A stretch of DNA of 36,745 nt from an uncultured Collinsella sp. (GCA_900752015.1 CAADTZ010000082.1:1-36745); one strand, 5' to 3'. Shown: positions 15,392 through 24,115, counted from the first letter of the stretch. Notes: generated by a model not told the origin, from the sequence alone. A program made the numbers and translations.

Positions 15392-15610
15392 CTATTTGTA
15401 GCGATAGGTGATGCGGCCGCGGGTCAGGTCGTACGGGGAAAGCTCCACGACAACCCTGTCACCGGGGAGAATACGGATGTAATTCATTCGGATCTTGCCA
15501 GAAATGTTGCACAGAACCGAATGACCGTTCTCGAGCTCGACCTTAAACATGGCGTTGGGCAACGGTTCCTTTACCGTACCCTCGAGCTCAATTGCGTCTT
15601 CCTTCTTCAC
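15392..15610 (-). CDS. infA: Translation initiation factor IF-1
   Basis: IF-1 occupies the ribosomal A site during initiation. The 72-residue OB-fold protein has KKEDAIELEGTVKEPLPNA, then GHSVLCNISGKIRMNYIRIL and the C-terminal YDLTRGRITYRYK. The start is set at GTG 15610 because it gives the standard length; a TTG two codons upstream is possible. No strong ribosome binding site is seen for either. An ATTCTA (TAGAAT on the minus strand) at 15650-15655 could be a weak internal -10 element. Confidence 0.95.
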   Translation of the reverse strand: MKKEDAIELEGTVKEPLPNAMFKVELENGHSVLCNISGKIRMNYIRILPGDRVVVELSPYDLTRGRITYRYK

Positions 15611-15714
15611 AAGCAATCATCTTTCTCTAGAAAACGACAGCGATTGAGTATTCTACAACACGTATGCACGCATCGTAATAACTTCGTAATGGCTCCACAA
15701 CTAAGTGGAACTTG

Positions 15715-16503
15715 TTACATTTCTCCGCCTTGGAGGGAGCACCAAGCACCTTGGGCATCCGTGGTGAGAATCACCGGACCATCATTGGTAATGGCGACGG
15801 TGTTCTCGTAGTGCGCGGCGGGCAGGTGATCGTTGGTCGTAACAATCCAACCGTCGGAGCCCGTGCTCACATGGTTGGAACCCATCGTAACCATCGGCTC
15901 GATGGCAATGACCATGCCGGCCTGGAGGCGAACGCCCCTCCCCTTCTTCCCATAGTTAGGAACGTTGGGGTCCTCGTGCATCACGCGGCCAATGCCATGG
16001 CCTACATAATCACGAAGCACACCGTAACCGTGAGACTCGGCGAGGGACTGAACGGCATAACCGACGTCCCCGATATGGTTACCGGGAACAGCCTGCTCGA
16101 TGGCAGCTTTAAGGCAATCGCGCGTGACCTCGCACAAAGCCTTGGCTTCGGGCGTGGGGGTGCCGACGAAAAACGTCCAAGCGTTATCGCCGACCCAACC
16201 GTCGACAACGGCTCCCGTATCGATGGAGATGATATCGCCATCGCGCAGGATCATGTCGGGGTTGGGAATACCGTGGACCACGGCATCGTTGATCGATGCG
16301 CAAATGGTCCCCGGGAACCCGCCGTAACCCTTAAAGGCCGGGGTGCCGCCATGCATGCGGATAATCTGCTCCGCGAGCTGATCGAGCTCAAAGGTGGAAA
16401 CGCCGGGGCGCACCATGGCTCCAACGTGGCGGAGCGCCATCTTAGATAGCGCTCCTGCCTTCTTCATCTGCTCGATTTGCGTTGCAGACTTAATCTTGAT
16501 CAT
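15715..16503 (-). CDS. map: Methionine aminopeptidase, type I
   Basis: This metalloenzyme removes the initiator methionine from nascent proteins. The 262-residue protein has the five ligand motifs of the family: GDIISIDTGA and GWVGDNAWTF (two Asp), GHGIGRVMHE (His), AIEPM (Glu) and a C-terminal NDGPVILT region near the last Glu position. Its ATG overlaps the adk stop by 4 nt (ATGA), so translation is probably coupled to adk. secY-adk-map-infA is the standard order. Confidence 0.96.
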   Translation of the reverse strand: MIKIKSATQIEQMKKAGALSKMALRHVGAMVRPGVSTFELDQLAEQIIRMHGGTPAFKGYGGFPGTICASINDAVVHGIPNPDMILRDGDIISIDTGAVVDGWVGDNAWTFFVGTPTPEAKALCEVTRDCLKAAIEQAVPGNHIGDVGYAVQSLAESHGYGVLRDYVGHGIGRVMHEDPNVPNYGKKGRGVRLQAGMVIAIEPMVTMGSNHVSTGSDGWIVTTNDHLPAAHYENTVAITNDGPVILTTDAQGAWCSLQGGEM

Positions 16504-17126
16504 AGACCGAGAGCCTCTTTGACATCCCCGTACACGGTCTCGCGAGCCTGGTCACCGTTGACCGACTTGAGCAGACCCTGGCCACGATAGTAGTCGACGA
16601 GCGGGCTCGTGGACTTCTCGTAGACGTCGAGACGGTTCTTGATGGTCTCGGGCTTGTCGTCGTCGCGCTGATACATCTCGCCGCCACACTTGGGGCAGGT
16701 AGCATCGGCAGCGGTGCCGGTGTAACCGCATGCGCGGCAGGTGCGACGCGAAGACAGACGATCGATAATGACCTCGGGGGCCACATCGACCAGAAGGGCG
16801 CAGTCGATCTCGCGACCCATGGCGGAGAGCTCGGAATCGAGCGTCACAGCCTGGGCGGTGTTGCGCGGGAAGCCGTCGAGGATGAAGCCCTGCTGGGCGT
16901 CATCGGCGGCAAGGCGCTCCTTGACAAGGTCGATCACGAGCTGGTCGGGAACGAGCTCGCCAGCGTCCATGTACTTCTTAGCCTGAATACCAAGCTCGGT
17001 GCCACCCTTGACGGCAGCACGCAGCAGGTCGCCCGTGGAAATGTGGGCGACGCCAAACTCGGCGACGAGCTCCTGTGCGACGGTGCCCTTACCGGCACCC
17101 GGAGCTCCGAGCAATACGAGGTTCAT
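16500..17126 (-). CDS. adk: Adenylate kinase
   Basis: Adk interconverts ATP, AMP and ADP. The 208-residue product has the P-loop GAPGAGKGT near residues 7-15, AMP-binding STGDLLR, DGFPRN, and a long LID with a zinc ribbon CRAC ... CPKC, the Gram-positive form. The ATG at 17126 follows GAGGAGG; the in-frame TTG two codons earlier is rejected. Overlaps map by 4 nt. Confidence 0.96.
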   Translation of the reverse strand: MNLVLLGAPGAGKGTVAQELVAEFGVAHISTGDLLRAAVKGGTELGIQAKKYMDAGELVPDQLVIDLVKERLAADDAQQGFILDGFPRNTAQAVTLDSELSAMGREIDCALLVDVAPEVIIDRLSSRRTCRACGYTGTAADATCPKCGGEMYQRDDDKPETIKNRLDVYEKSTSPLVDYYRGQGLLKSVNGDQARETVYGDVKEALGL

Positions 17127-17144
17127 GAGCAATCCTCCTCTAGC

Positions 17145-18431
17145 CTATTTAAAGAATCCATCGTAATCATACATCTTGATCTGGCCTTCGAGCTTATCGA
17201 CCGTGTCGAGCACGACGCCGACCATGATGAGGATGGACGTGCCGCCAAATGCCTGGATCAGATGGTTACCCGTGAAGGAGAAGATGATCGAAGGCACGAT
17301 GGCGATGAGCGCCAAAAAGACAGCGCTGGGAAGCGTGATCTTGTTGAGCGCGTTCTTGATGTAGGCCGCGGTAGCCCTACCCGGACGCACGCCCGGAATA
17401 AAGCCGCCCTGCTTCTTAAGGTTATCGGCCGTGTCATCGGGGTTGAACACCATGGAGGTGTAGAAGTACGCGAAGAACACGATGAGGACAACGTTAAGCA
17501 CCCAGTTGAGCCAACCGGTCGAAAGCGCGGAGGCAACTGCCTGAATCCAGCCGATGCCGGGGAAGAACACGGCAATCTGAGCCGGGAAGTACAGCAGCGC
17601 CGAAGCGAAGATGATCGGCACGACACCCGCGGTGTTGACCTTGATGGGCAGGTAGGTGGTCTGGCCACCCATCATGCGACGGCCCACGACGCGCTTAGCG
17701 TAGGAGACCGGGATGCGGCGCTGGCCGCGCTCAAGGAAAACAATCAGCGGGATAACCAGCAGGATGATGGCGCAGATGATCACCATGGTGATGATGCCAC
17801 CGGCATTGCCCTCGGTGCTGGAGAAGATAGCCTGCGGCAGACCGGCCATGATGTTCGCGAAGATGATCAGCGACATGCCATTGCCGATACCGCGCTGGGT
17901 GATGAGCTCACCAATCCACATGATCAGCATGGCGCCCGCGGTGAGCGTACCGACGATCATGAGGTCGAAGATGATCTCGGGAGCGCCGGCGCCATTGAAG
18001 CTGATGCCGAAGCTCTTAAAGAGGAAGAGGTAACCCACGGAGTTGAGGATTGCCAGAGCCAGGGTGAGGTAACGCGAATACTGCGTAATCTTGGTCTGAC
18101 CGACCTCGCCCTCGCGGGCAAGCTCATGCAGGGAAGGCACGACGGCCTGGAGCATCTGGAGGATGATCGAGCTGGTGATGTAAGGCATGATGCCCAGCGA
18201 AAACACCGACACATAGCTCAACGCGCCGCCAGAGAAAAGATTCAGGAGGGCCATAGCACCTGCGGCGACCGAATTGTTATCGGTCGAGAAAAGGCCCAGC
18301 ATCCCCTGGAAGGGAATGCCGGGCACAGGAACGTGCGCACCAATGCGGTACACGACGAGCATAGCTATGGTAAAAAGAATCTTTTCGCGCAATTCTTTGA
18401 TGCGGAAAGCATTCTTAAGACCATTTAGCAC
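17145..18431 (-). CDS. secY: Preprotein translocase subunit SecY
   Basis: SecY is the channel of the Sec translocase in the cytoplasmic membrane. At 428 residues with ten predicted hydrophobic segments it is normal length. The N-terminus LNGLKNAFRIKELREKI and YRIGAHVPVPGI are typical, as are GIGNGMSLIIF and the cytoplasmic loop RRIPVSYAKRVVGRR. The GTG start at 18431 overlaps the rplO stop by 7 nt, so expression is likely coupled. Confidence 0.96.
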   Translation of the reverse strand: MLNGLKNAFRIKELREKILFTIAMLVVYRIGAHVPVPGIPFQGMLGLFSTDNNSVAAGAMALLNLFSGGALSYVSVFSLGIMPYITSSIILQMLQAVVPSLHELAREGEVGQTKITQYSRYLTLALAILNSVGYLFLFKSFGISFNGAGAPEIIFDLMIVGTLTAGAMLIMWIGELITQRGIGNGMSLIIFANIMAGLPQAIFSSTEGNAGGIITMVIICAIILLVIPLIVFLERGQRRIPVSYAKRVVGRRMMGGQTTYLPIKVNTAGVVPIIFASALLYFPAQIAVFFPGIGWIQAVASALSTGWLNWVLNVVLIVFFAYFYTSMVFNPDDTADNLKKQGGFIPGVRPGRATAAYIKNALNKITLPSAVFLALIAIVPSIIFSFTGNHLIQAFGGTSILIMVGVVLDTVDKLEGQIKMYDYDGFFK

Positions 18432-18874
18432 GGCAGCTCGACCTTTCCGCCGGCGGCCTCGATCTTGGCCTGCGCAGAAGCGCTGACCTTGTCGACCTTG
18501 ACCGTGAACTTCTTGGTGAGCTCACCATTGCCGAGCACCTTGACGGGCTCGAACTCGCTCTTGGTGATGCGAGCGGCCTTAAGAGCGGCACCGTCGATCA
18601 CAGCGCCGTCCTCGAACTTACGCTCGAGACGCTCAACGTTAACGGCGGTGTACTCGATACGACGGGGGTTGCGGAAGCCCGGAAGCTTGGGCAGGCGCAT
18701 AGCCAGCGGAGTCTGGCCACCCTCGAAGCCGGCACCCTTGGTGCCGCCAGAGCGGGAACCCTGGCCCTTCTGGCCGCGGCCAGAAGTGGTGCCGTGACCC
18801 GAAGAATTGCCACGGCCGACGCGCTTGCGGTTCTTGGTGGAACCGGGCGCGGGAGTAAGATCGTGAAGCTGCAT
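18425..18874 (-). CDS. rplO: 50S ribosomal protein L15
   Basis: L15 binds 23S rRNA late in assembly. The 149-residue product starts MQLHDLTPAPGSTKNRKRVG and has the glycine-rich GRGNSSGHGTTSGRGQKGQ stretch followed by GFEGGQTPLAMRLPK. It follows rpmD with 3 nt between and overlaps secY. Confidence 0.97.
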   Translation of the reverse strand: MQLHDLTPAPGSTKNRKRVGRGNSSGHGTTSGRGQKGQGSRSGGTKGAGFEGGQTPLAMRLPKLPGFRNPRRIEYTAVNVERLERKFEDGAVIDGAALKAARITKSEFEPVKVLGNGELTKKFTVKVDKVSASAQAKIEAAGGKVELPC

Positions 18875-18877
18875 TTG

Positions 18878-19060
18878 CTACTCCTCTACAATCTCGACAA
18901 GGTGCTTGACCTTGAAGATCATGCCGCGGACGGACTCGTTGTCAGCAATCTCGCGAACCTCGCGGATCCTGTGGAGACCGAGGGCACGGACAGTACGGAC
19001 CTGGTCCTGCTTGCAACCGTTGGTGCTGCGGACCTGCTTGATCTTGATGGTGTCAGCCAT
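18878..19060 (-). CDS. rpmD: 50S ribosomal protein L30
   Basis: L30 is a small large-subunit protein. The 60-residue product IKIKQVRSTNGCKQDQVRTV ... ALGLHRIREVREI matches the family. Its ATG is 2 nt after the rpsE stop, indicating tight coupling. Confidence 0.96.
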   Translation of the reverse strand: MADTIKIKQVRSTNGCKQDQVRTVRALGLHRIREVREIADNESVRGMIFKVKHLVEIVEE

Positions 19061-19062
19061 GC

Positions 19063-19587
19063 TTAGTTCTCCTTACCGACGAACATCTCGGAGACCGTCA
19101 GGCCACGGCGAGCCGCGACGTCCTCAGGGCTGGAGAGCTCCTTGAGGCCCTCGACGGCAGCCTTGATGATGTTGAGGCCGTTGTCGGTACCGAGGGACTT
19201 GGACAGGACGTTCTTGATGCCAGCAAGCTCAAAGAGGGGACGCACAGCGCCGCCGGCGATAACGCCGGTACCCTCGACAGCGGGCTTGATGATGATGCGG
19301 CCGGCACCAAAGTGGCCGAGAACCTCGTGCGGGATGGTGCCCTGCTCGGTCACCGGCACGTGGAACATGTTCTTCTTGGCATCGAGAGATGCCTTGGAGA
19401 TGGCCATGGGCACCTCAGCGGACTTGCCCATGCCAACGCCGACGTTGCCCTTGCCGTCGCCAACGACGACGAGAGCGACGAGGCTCATGCGACGACCACC
19501 CTTGACGGTCTTCGACACGCGGTTGATGTAAACGACGCGCTCCTCGAACTCGGAGGCCTCGCGCTGCTGCTTCTGATTACGAGCCAT
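19063..19587 (-). CDS. rpsE: 30S ribosomal protein S5
   Basis: S5 takes part in decoding fidelity. The 174-residue product has the dsRBD-like N-domain (EERVVYINRVSKTVKGGRRM) and GDGKGNVGVGMGKSAEVP, and the C-terminal VRPLFELAGIKNVLSKSLG typical of S5. Confidence 0.97.
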   Translation of the reverse strand: MARNQKQQREASEFEERVVYINRVSKTVKGGRRMSLVALVVVGDGKGNVGVGMGKSAEVPMAISKASLDAKKNMFHVPVTEQGTIPHEVLGHFGAGRIIIKPAVEGTGVIAGGAVRPLFELAGIKNVLSKSLGTDNGLNIIKAAVEGLKELSSPEDVAARRGLTVSEMFVGKEN

Positions 19588-19601
19588 GTGCTACATACCT
19601 C

Positions 19602-19970
19602 CTAGAACTCGAGACCGGCGGCACGAGCACCGTCGGCGAGGGCCTTGACGCGGCCATGGTAGATACGGCCACCACGATCGAAGGCGACCTTGGTGATGCC
19701 GGCCTCGATGGCGCGCTTGCCAACGAGCTGACCGACCTTCTCCGCAGCCTCCTTGTTCGAGGTGTGGGTGCCCTTGAACTCGGCCTCGAGGGTCGAGGCA
19801 GAGACGAGCGTCAGGCTGGAGCCCTTGCTGTCGTCGATAATCTGGGCATAGATGTTGGCGTTAGTACGGGTCACGCGAAGACGCGGACGCTCGGCGGTAC
19901 CCGAGACCTTGCCGCGAACACGACGCTGACGACGCTTGAGGCCTTCCAGCTTCGCCTTATGCTTGTTCAT
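19602..19970 (-). CDS. rplR: 50S ribosomal protein L18
   Basis: L18 binds 5S rRNA. The 122-residue product has the basic N-terminus, RLRVTRTNANIYAQIIDD, KVAFDRGGRIYHGRVKALAD and a terminal GLEF. It lies 75 nt from rplF, the spacer carrying a hairpin. Confidence 0.97.
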   Translation of the reverse strand: MNKHKAKLEGLKRRQRRVRGKVSGTAERPRLRVTRTNANIYAQIIDDSKGSSLTLVSASTLEAEFKGTHTSNKEAAEKVGQLVGKRAIEAGITKVAFDRGGRIYHGRVKALADGARAAGLEF

Positions 19971-19998
19971 ACGTAAACTCCTAAAAAGGTTGATCTTG

Positions 19999-20020
19999 CC
20001 AGCACCTGACGGGGTGCTGG
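19999..20020 (-). other. Perfect hairpin between rplF and rplR
   Basis: CCAGCACC (19999-20006) and GGTGCTGG (20013-20020) form a perfect 8-bp stem with a 6-nt loop in a 75-nt spacer, the longest between L6 and S5 genes. No T tract follows, so it is unlikely to stop transcription; it may affect mRNA processing. Confidence 0.5.
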
Positions 20021-20045
20021 TCTTATGCGAGTGAGTCGGTTACGA

Positions 20046-20582
20046 CTACTTGGCGGCCTTACCCAGCTTGCGGCGGATGTGCTCGCCAACATAGTGGATA
20101 CCCTTGCCCTTGTAAGGCTCGGGAGGACGATGACCGCGGATCTCAGCGGCGATCTGACCGACCTGCTGCTTGTTGATACCCTTGACGTTCACGTGGGTGT
20201 TGTCGGGAACCTCGAAGGTAATGCCCTCGGGAGCCTCGACGATCACGGGGTGCGAGAAGCCCAGGGAGAACTCGAGGTTCTTACCCTTCTGCTGCACGCG
20301 GTAACCGACGCCGGCGAGCTCGAGCTTCTTCTCGAAGCCCTCGGAAACGCCGACAACCATGTTGTGGATGAGGGCGCGGGTGAGGCCGTGGCGGGCACGG
20401 GTCTCACGCTCGTCGTCGGGACGGGAAACGGTGAGGACGTTGTCCTCGACGTTGATAGCGAGCTTCTCAAAGACATCGAGCTCGAGCTGGCCCTTGGGGC
20501 CCTTGACGACAACGTTGTTGCCGTTGACTGCCACTTCGACTCCGGCGGGAATCTGGACAGGCTTATTACCGATACGAGACAC
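20046..20582 (-). CDS. rplF: 50S ribosomal protein L6
   Basis: L6 lies near the GTPase-associated centre. The 178-residue product starts MSRIGNKPVQIPAGVEVAV and ends with PEPYKGKGIHYVGEHIRRK, both typical of L6. Confidence 0.97.
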   Translation of the reverse strand: MSRIGNKPVQIPAGVEVAVNGNNVVVKGPKGQLELDVFEKLAINVEDNVLTVSRPDDERETRARHGLTRALIHNMVVGVSEGFEKKLELAGVGYRVQQKGKNLEFSLGFSHPVIVEAPEGITFEVPDNTHVNVKGINKQQVGQIAAEIRGHRPPEPYKGKGIHYVGEHIRRKLGKAAK

Positions 20583-20615
20583 GGTGATCTCCTTTCCTTC
20601 TACCTACCGAGCGAA

Positions 20616-21014
20616 TTACCAGACGTAAGCGATGATCTCGCCGCCGACGTTGTGCTTGCGAGCATCGCGGTCGGTCATGACGCCATGGCTGGTGGAAATA
20701 ATGGCGGTACCAAGGCCACCGCGGACGCGGGGCATGTCGGCAACGCCGGTGTACTTACGCAGACCCGGCTTGGAAATGCGGCGGATGCCGTTGATGACCT
20801 TAGCCTTCTTGGGACCATACTTAAGCGTGATGTGCAGAGTCTTCTGGGGAACGGTGTCCTCGACATCGTAGCCCTCGATGTAGCCCTCCTCGTGCAGAAC
20901 ACGAGCGATCTCGACGAGCTTCTTGCTGCTCGGCATGGAGACCGTGGCCTTGTTCACAGAGTTAGCGTTACGGATGCGCGTAAGCATATCTGCGATCGGG
21001 TCTGTAAGGTTCAT
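20616..21014 (-). CDS. rpsH: 30S ribosomal protein S8
   Basis: S8 is a primary 16S rRNA binder and, in Escherichia coli, the translational repressor of the spc operon acting near rplE. The 132-residue product has NLTDPIADMLTRIRNA and the C-terminal STSHGVMTDRDARKHNVGGE. Whether it represses this operon is not shown. Confidence 0.97.
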   Translation of the reverse strand: MNLTDPIADMLTRIRNANSVNKATVSMPSSKKLVEIARVLHEEGYIEGYDVEDTVPQKTLHITLKYGPKKAKVINGIRRISKPGLRKYTGVADMPRVRGGLGTAIISTSHGVMTDRDARKHNVGGEIIAYVW

Positions 21015-21133
21015 ACAGATTCTCCTTCGTTCTTGATGAACACGTGCTCTTGGTTCTTCGCCGCCCTTAACGGCAAAGCCTAACTAGCGCGTTTTCCCTG
21101 TTCCAAACGGATGCTTGAAACGCTGGTAGTGAC

Positions 21134-21319
21134 TTACCAGCTGGCCTTCTTAACGCCGGGAAGCTCGCCCTTGAGTGCAAGCTCGCGGAAGCAGACACGG
21201 CACAGGCCGAACTTGCGGTACACAGAGTGCGGACGGCCGCAGCGCTGGCAGCGCGTGTACTCACGAGTAGAGAACTTCTGCTTGCGATTGCACTTGACGA
21301 TCATCGATGTCTTAGCCAC
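21134..21319 (-). CDS. rpsN: 30S ribosomal protein S14, zinc type
   Basis: This 61-residue S14 has the zinc ribbon CQRCGRPHSVYRKFGLCRVC, the four-cysteine form, distinguishing it from the longer zinc-free S14. Start is GTG at 21319, 7 nt after GGAGGA. The 119-nt gap to rpsH is wide but holds nothing clear. Confidence 0.96.
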   Translation of the reverse strand: MAKTSMIVKCNRKQKFSTREYTRCQRCGRPHSVYRKFGLCRVCFRELALKGELPGVKKASW

Positions 21320-21398
21320 TTATATCCTCCTCACATAGAGTATTGTTCGCCCCAAGCGCCGCCCCCTTGTGGGAACGGCGCTTATAGGGCAGGTGAAC

Positions 21399-21956
21399 CT
21401 ATTTCTTGAACGGGAAACCGAAGGCGTCCAGAAGGGCCTTGGCCTCCTCATCGGTATTGGCGGTGGTCACGAAAGTGATGTCCATACCGCGCTGGTGATC
21501 GACGGAGTCGAAGTCGATCTCGGGGAAGATGAGCTGCTCGGTGACGCCCATGGAGAAGTTACCACGGCCGTCGAAGCTCTTGGCGGAGATGCCGCGGAAG
21601 TCGCGGATACGGGGAATCGCGACGGAGGTCAGGCGATCGAAGAACTCCCACATACGGTCGCCACGCAGGGTAACCTTGCAGCCGATCGGCATACCAGCGC
21701 GCAGGCGGAAGGTAGCGATGGACTTGCGGGCACGGGTGATCATCGGCTGCTGGCCGGTGATGGCGCGCAGGTCGCGCACGGCACCGTCGATGGCCTTGGA
21801 ATCGGTAGCGGCCTCGCCGACACCCATGTTCACGACGATCTTCTCAAACTTGGGGATCATCATGACGTTCTCGTACTGGAACTTGTCCTGAAGCTGCTGC
21901 TTGACCTCGTTGTTGTACTTGGTCTTCAGACGCGGCACATACTTCTCTTCTGCCAT
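21399..21956 (-). CDS. rplE: 50S ribosomal protein L5
   Basis: L5 binds 5S rRNA in the central protuberance. The 185-residue product has RLKTKYNNEVKQQLQDKF, KFEKIVVNMGVGEA and the C-terminal IFPEIDFDSVDHQRGMDI. ATG at 21956 follows AAGGAG. It is the first gene of this ribosomal block: the rplN and rplX normally upstream are missing and a promoter and a 311-bp spacer separate it from xdhC. Confidence 0.97.
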   Translation of the reverse strand: MAEEKYVPRLKTKYNNEVKQQLQDKFQYENVMMIPKFEKIVVNMGVGEAATDSKAIDGAVRDLRAITGQQPMITRARKSIATFRLRAGMPIGCKVTLRGDRMWEFFDRLTSVAIPRIRDFRGISAKSFDGRGNFSMGVTEQLIFPEIDFDSVDHQRGMDITFVTTANTDEEAKALLDAFGFPFKK

Positions 21957-22183
21957 TGTTCACTCCTTCTTGGGGTTTTAAGCACGGGGCGTGGCCACAG
22001 CGGGTTGTCCTCGTGCCTCCTGACTGCATCCGCACCGCTCATGGCATTTTGCGGTTTGGACTCGACGCAGCAGGAGCCGACAAAACAATCGGTACTATAC
22101 GCGCATCGGGAGCGTATTTCCAGAAAAACCTCGTCTGCCTGCACAACTCCACAACTCCCCCGCACAAATGGATCCCAAAAAGC
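21957..22183 (-). promoter_or_regulatory. Promoter and leader region of the rplE operon
   Basis: On the minus strand TGGAAA (plus 22117-22122) and TATAGT (plus 22094-22099) are 17 bp apart and match four and five of six consensus bases, giving a transcription start near 22087 and a leader of about 130 nt. Within the leader GCACGAGG can pair with CCCCGTGC (one mismatch) about 30-60 nt before the start codon. No remnant of rplX is seen in any minus-strand frame. Confidence 0.55.
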
Positions 22184-22250
22184 AGTTGCGGTGAAATAGG
22201 GACTGTTTGGCGGCCTAACAGGCTTAAACAGTCCGTATTTCACCGCAACT
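22184..22250. repeat. 67-bp near-perfect palindrome between xdhC and rplE
   Basis: The 25-nt arms at 22184-22208 and 22226-22250 are inverted copies with one mismatch; the arms carry GCGGTGAAATA and GGACTGTTT. The 17-nt centre includes a further GCCT/AGGC stem. It begins 18 nt beyond the xdhC stop. It could serve as a bidirectional terminator, although no T tract follows, or be a mobile palindromic unit. Confidence 0.85.
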
Positions 22251-22267
22251 TATTGGTGGGGATCCGA

Positions 22268-23311
22268 TTAGCGCTTGCGGGGGACGAGTTTGGTGCGGCG
22301 CAGGTGGATCATCTCGGCGGCGATGGAGATGGCGATCTCCTTGGGGTCCTCGGCCTCGATGGCAACGCCGATCGGAAGGTGCAGCTCGTCGATCTGGTCC
22401 TGCGTAAAACCTTCCTGCTCCAGGCGGGCACGCACAAAGGCCGTCTTGCGGCGCGAACCCAGACAGCCCAGATAGGCAGGCTTGGCACGCATGGCCTGAA
22501 TCACCACGTCGATATCGGACTTGTGACCCGCCGTGGCGACGACCACCAAGTCGCGCGGACCGATGGGACACAGCTCGCTCAGGTTCTTGTAATCGACCAG
22601 GCGACGATCGTAGACACCGGGCATCCATTCGGGCGTCAACGTGCCGGGGCGGTCATCGCAGGCCACGACGGCAAAGCCCGCCGCCGTGAGCACGCGCGCC
22701 GTCGCGGCGCCCACGTGTCCGCAGCCAAAGATGTAGGTCAGGCCCTCGGGGCAGAGCGTCTCGATGTGCGCCGCGGGAATCTCAGAGGCAGCGTTGGTGT
22801 AGGTGACGTTACTCCCCTCCTCCACCAGTGAAAGCCCGGGGCAGCCCGCAATGGTATGGCGCGATGCCTCGCCATGGTACTCGGCCACATCGCCCTCGAG
22901 CGCGCTCGCGATAAACGGCTCAAAGTCGATGACGAAGTCGCCGATGCGCCGATAGACCAAGACGTCGGCAATTTCCTGGAACAACGGTGCCTGGGTCGCA
23001 TCCAGATGCAGATAGCACAGGCAAATGGCTCCGCCGCAGATCATGCCGGTATCGGAGTTCTCGCCGCCCATGGTGTAGCGGACCAGACGCGACTGTCCCG
23101 CGCTCAGGAGTTCGCGCGCCTCATCCAGCGCAAAGAGCTCGATCTTGCCGCCGCCGATAGTGCCCGCCTGGCTGCCGTCGGCAAAGACGGCCATCCAGGC
23201 GCCCACGCCGCGCGGCGACGACCCCGCCGTGCCGGCCACGACCACGAGCTCGCACGTCTCGCCAGCACGCAGGGCGGCAAGCGCCGCATTCACAACATCG
23301 AGCTTTTCCAT
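22268..23311 (-). CDS. xdhC: XdhC/CoxI-family molybdenum hydroxylase maturation factor
   Basis: XdhC proteins bind molybdenum cofactor, promote its sulfuration and deliver it to xanthine dehydrogenase-type enzymes. The 347-residue product has the XdhC_CoxI N-domain (TAGSSPRGVGAWMAV, GTIGGGKIE at about 50-58) and a C-terminal Rossmann domain with FGCGHVGAATARVL and CLGSRRKTA. It is 9 nt downstream of yqeB and probably co-transcribed. In this genomic setting it belongs to the selenium-dependent hydroxylase system. The hydroxylase itself is not in the window. Confidence 0.9.
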   Translation of the reverse strand: MEKLDVVNAALAALRAGETCELVVVAGTAGSSPRGVGAWMAVFADGSQAGTIGGGKIELFALDEARELLSAGQSRLVRYTMGGENSDTGMICGGAICLCYLHLDATQAPLFQEIADVLVYRRIGDFVIDFEPFIASALEGDVAEYHGEASRHTIAGCPGLSLVEEGSNVTYTNAASEIPAAHIETLCPEGLTYIFGCGHVGAATARVLTAAGFAVVACDDRPGTLTPEWMPGVYDRRLVDYKNLSELCPIGPRDLVVVATAGHKSDIDVVIQAMRAKPAYLGCLGSRRKTAFVRARLEQEGFTQDQIDELHLPIGVAIEAEDPKEIAISIAAEMIHLRRTKLVPRKR

Positions 23312-23320
23312 TGCCGCCTT

Positions 23321-24115
23321 CTATCCTCTAAAGATATCGGTGAGCATAGCGAGTGCCTCGAGCACGCCGCCGCCGACCGACGTCGCCTTGTCCGAAATGT
23401 AGTTGATATAGCTGGCATCGCCGCGCGGATCGACATCGGCGCATTTAAAGCCCTCGGTGACTTGAACGCCATCTGCCAAAAGGCCGCGCAGGCAGCCGTC
23501 AATCGTCGTGAACATGGGCGTATCGCCCGCATATCCAACGCACTCGCCGGCGCTCACGATATCGCCGATCGCATGGTCGGACCTAAACACACCGGCGGCG
23601 GGGCTGTGGATAACACGCTCCTTGCCGTATCCGGCGATGATACCCGGCACGCCCGTGTTGGGCTGGGGCGAACCTTGGGTAATGACACGGCCGAGAAAAT
23701 GCCCGCGCATGGTCTCGACCACGGCGTCGCAGTCAACCGGCGCGGTGAAGCCCGGTCCCACGGCAATAACGGCAGGCGCCATGTCGCGCGTGGTACCCAG
23801 GTTGCGCTTGGCCAAAATCGCGTCGACCACAGCCGCGGGTTTAAGCTCATCGAGCATCTTGGCCTGGGGGTCCACCACAACGGCGACGTCTCCAGCCTCG
23901 GTAATCGCAAGCGCCTCAGCCGGCGTCTGCGCCAAGCGAGCGCGAATGCCTTCGACCTCGACCTCGCCCAGGCGAATGGCCTCGCAAAAACTGATTGTAC
24001 GGCGGATGCACGTGGGAACCGCGATATCGGCCATAACGACCGACGCGCCGGCGCGAACCAAGCGAGCGGCGACGCCCGTGGCGATATCGCCAGCGCCGCG
24101 AACATAAACGAGCAT
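23321..24115 (-). CDS. yqeB: Selenium-dependent molybdenum hydroxylase system protein YqeB (EF2563 family)
   Basis: The 264-residue product matches the EF2563/YqeB family: it starts VRGAGDIATGVAARLVRAGA, a Rossmann-like glycine motif, and has VIAVGPGFTAPVDCD and GSPQPNTGVPGIIAGY. The family is found only with selenium-dependent molybdenum hydroxylases and is thought to help install the labile selenium; its biochemistry is not established. ATG at 24115 is preceded by GGAGGTGCTCCGGAA-like sequence. It is divergent from yqeC, with a dyad-rich spacer between, and followed closely by xdhC. Confidence 0.9.
   Translation of the reverse strand: MLVYVRGAGDIATGVAARLVRAGASVVMADIAVPTCIRRTISFCEAIRLGEVEVEGIRARLAQTPAEALAITEAGDVAVVVDPQAKMLDELKPAAVVDAILAKRNLGTTRDMAPAVIAVGPGFTAPVDCDAVVETMRGHFLGRVITQGSPQPNTGVPGIIAGYGKERVIHSPAAGVFRSDHAIGDIVSAGECVGYAGDTPMFTTIDGCLRGLLADGVQVTEGFKCADVDPRGDASYINYISDKATSVGGGVLEALAMLTDIFRG

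Noticed and set aside
20025..21083. Long plus-strand open frame across rplF and rpsH
   Set aside because: It is antisense to two clear ribosomal genes and reads as a GC-rich shadow without a ribosome binding site or recognisable domain.
21957..22183. Remnant of rplX upstream of rplE
   Set aside because: None of the three minus-strand frames shows L24 motifs.
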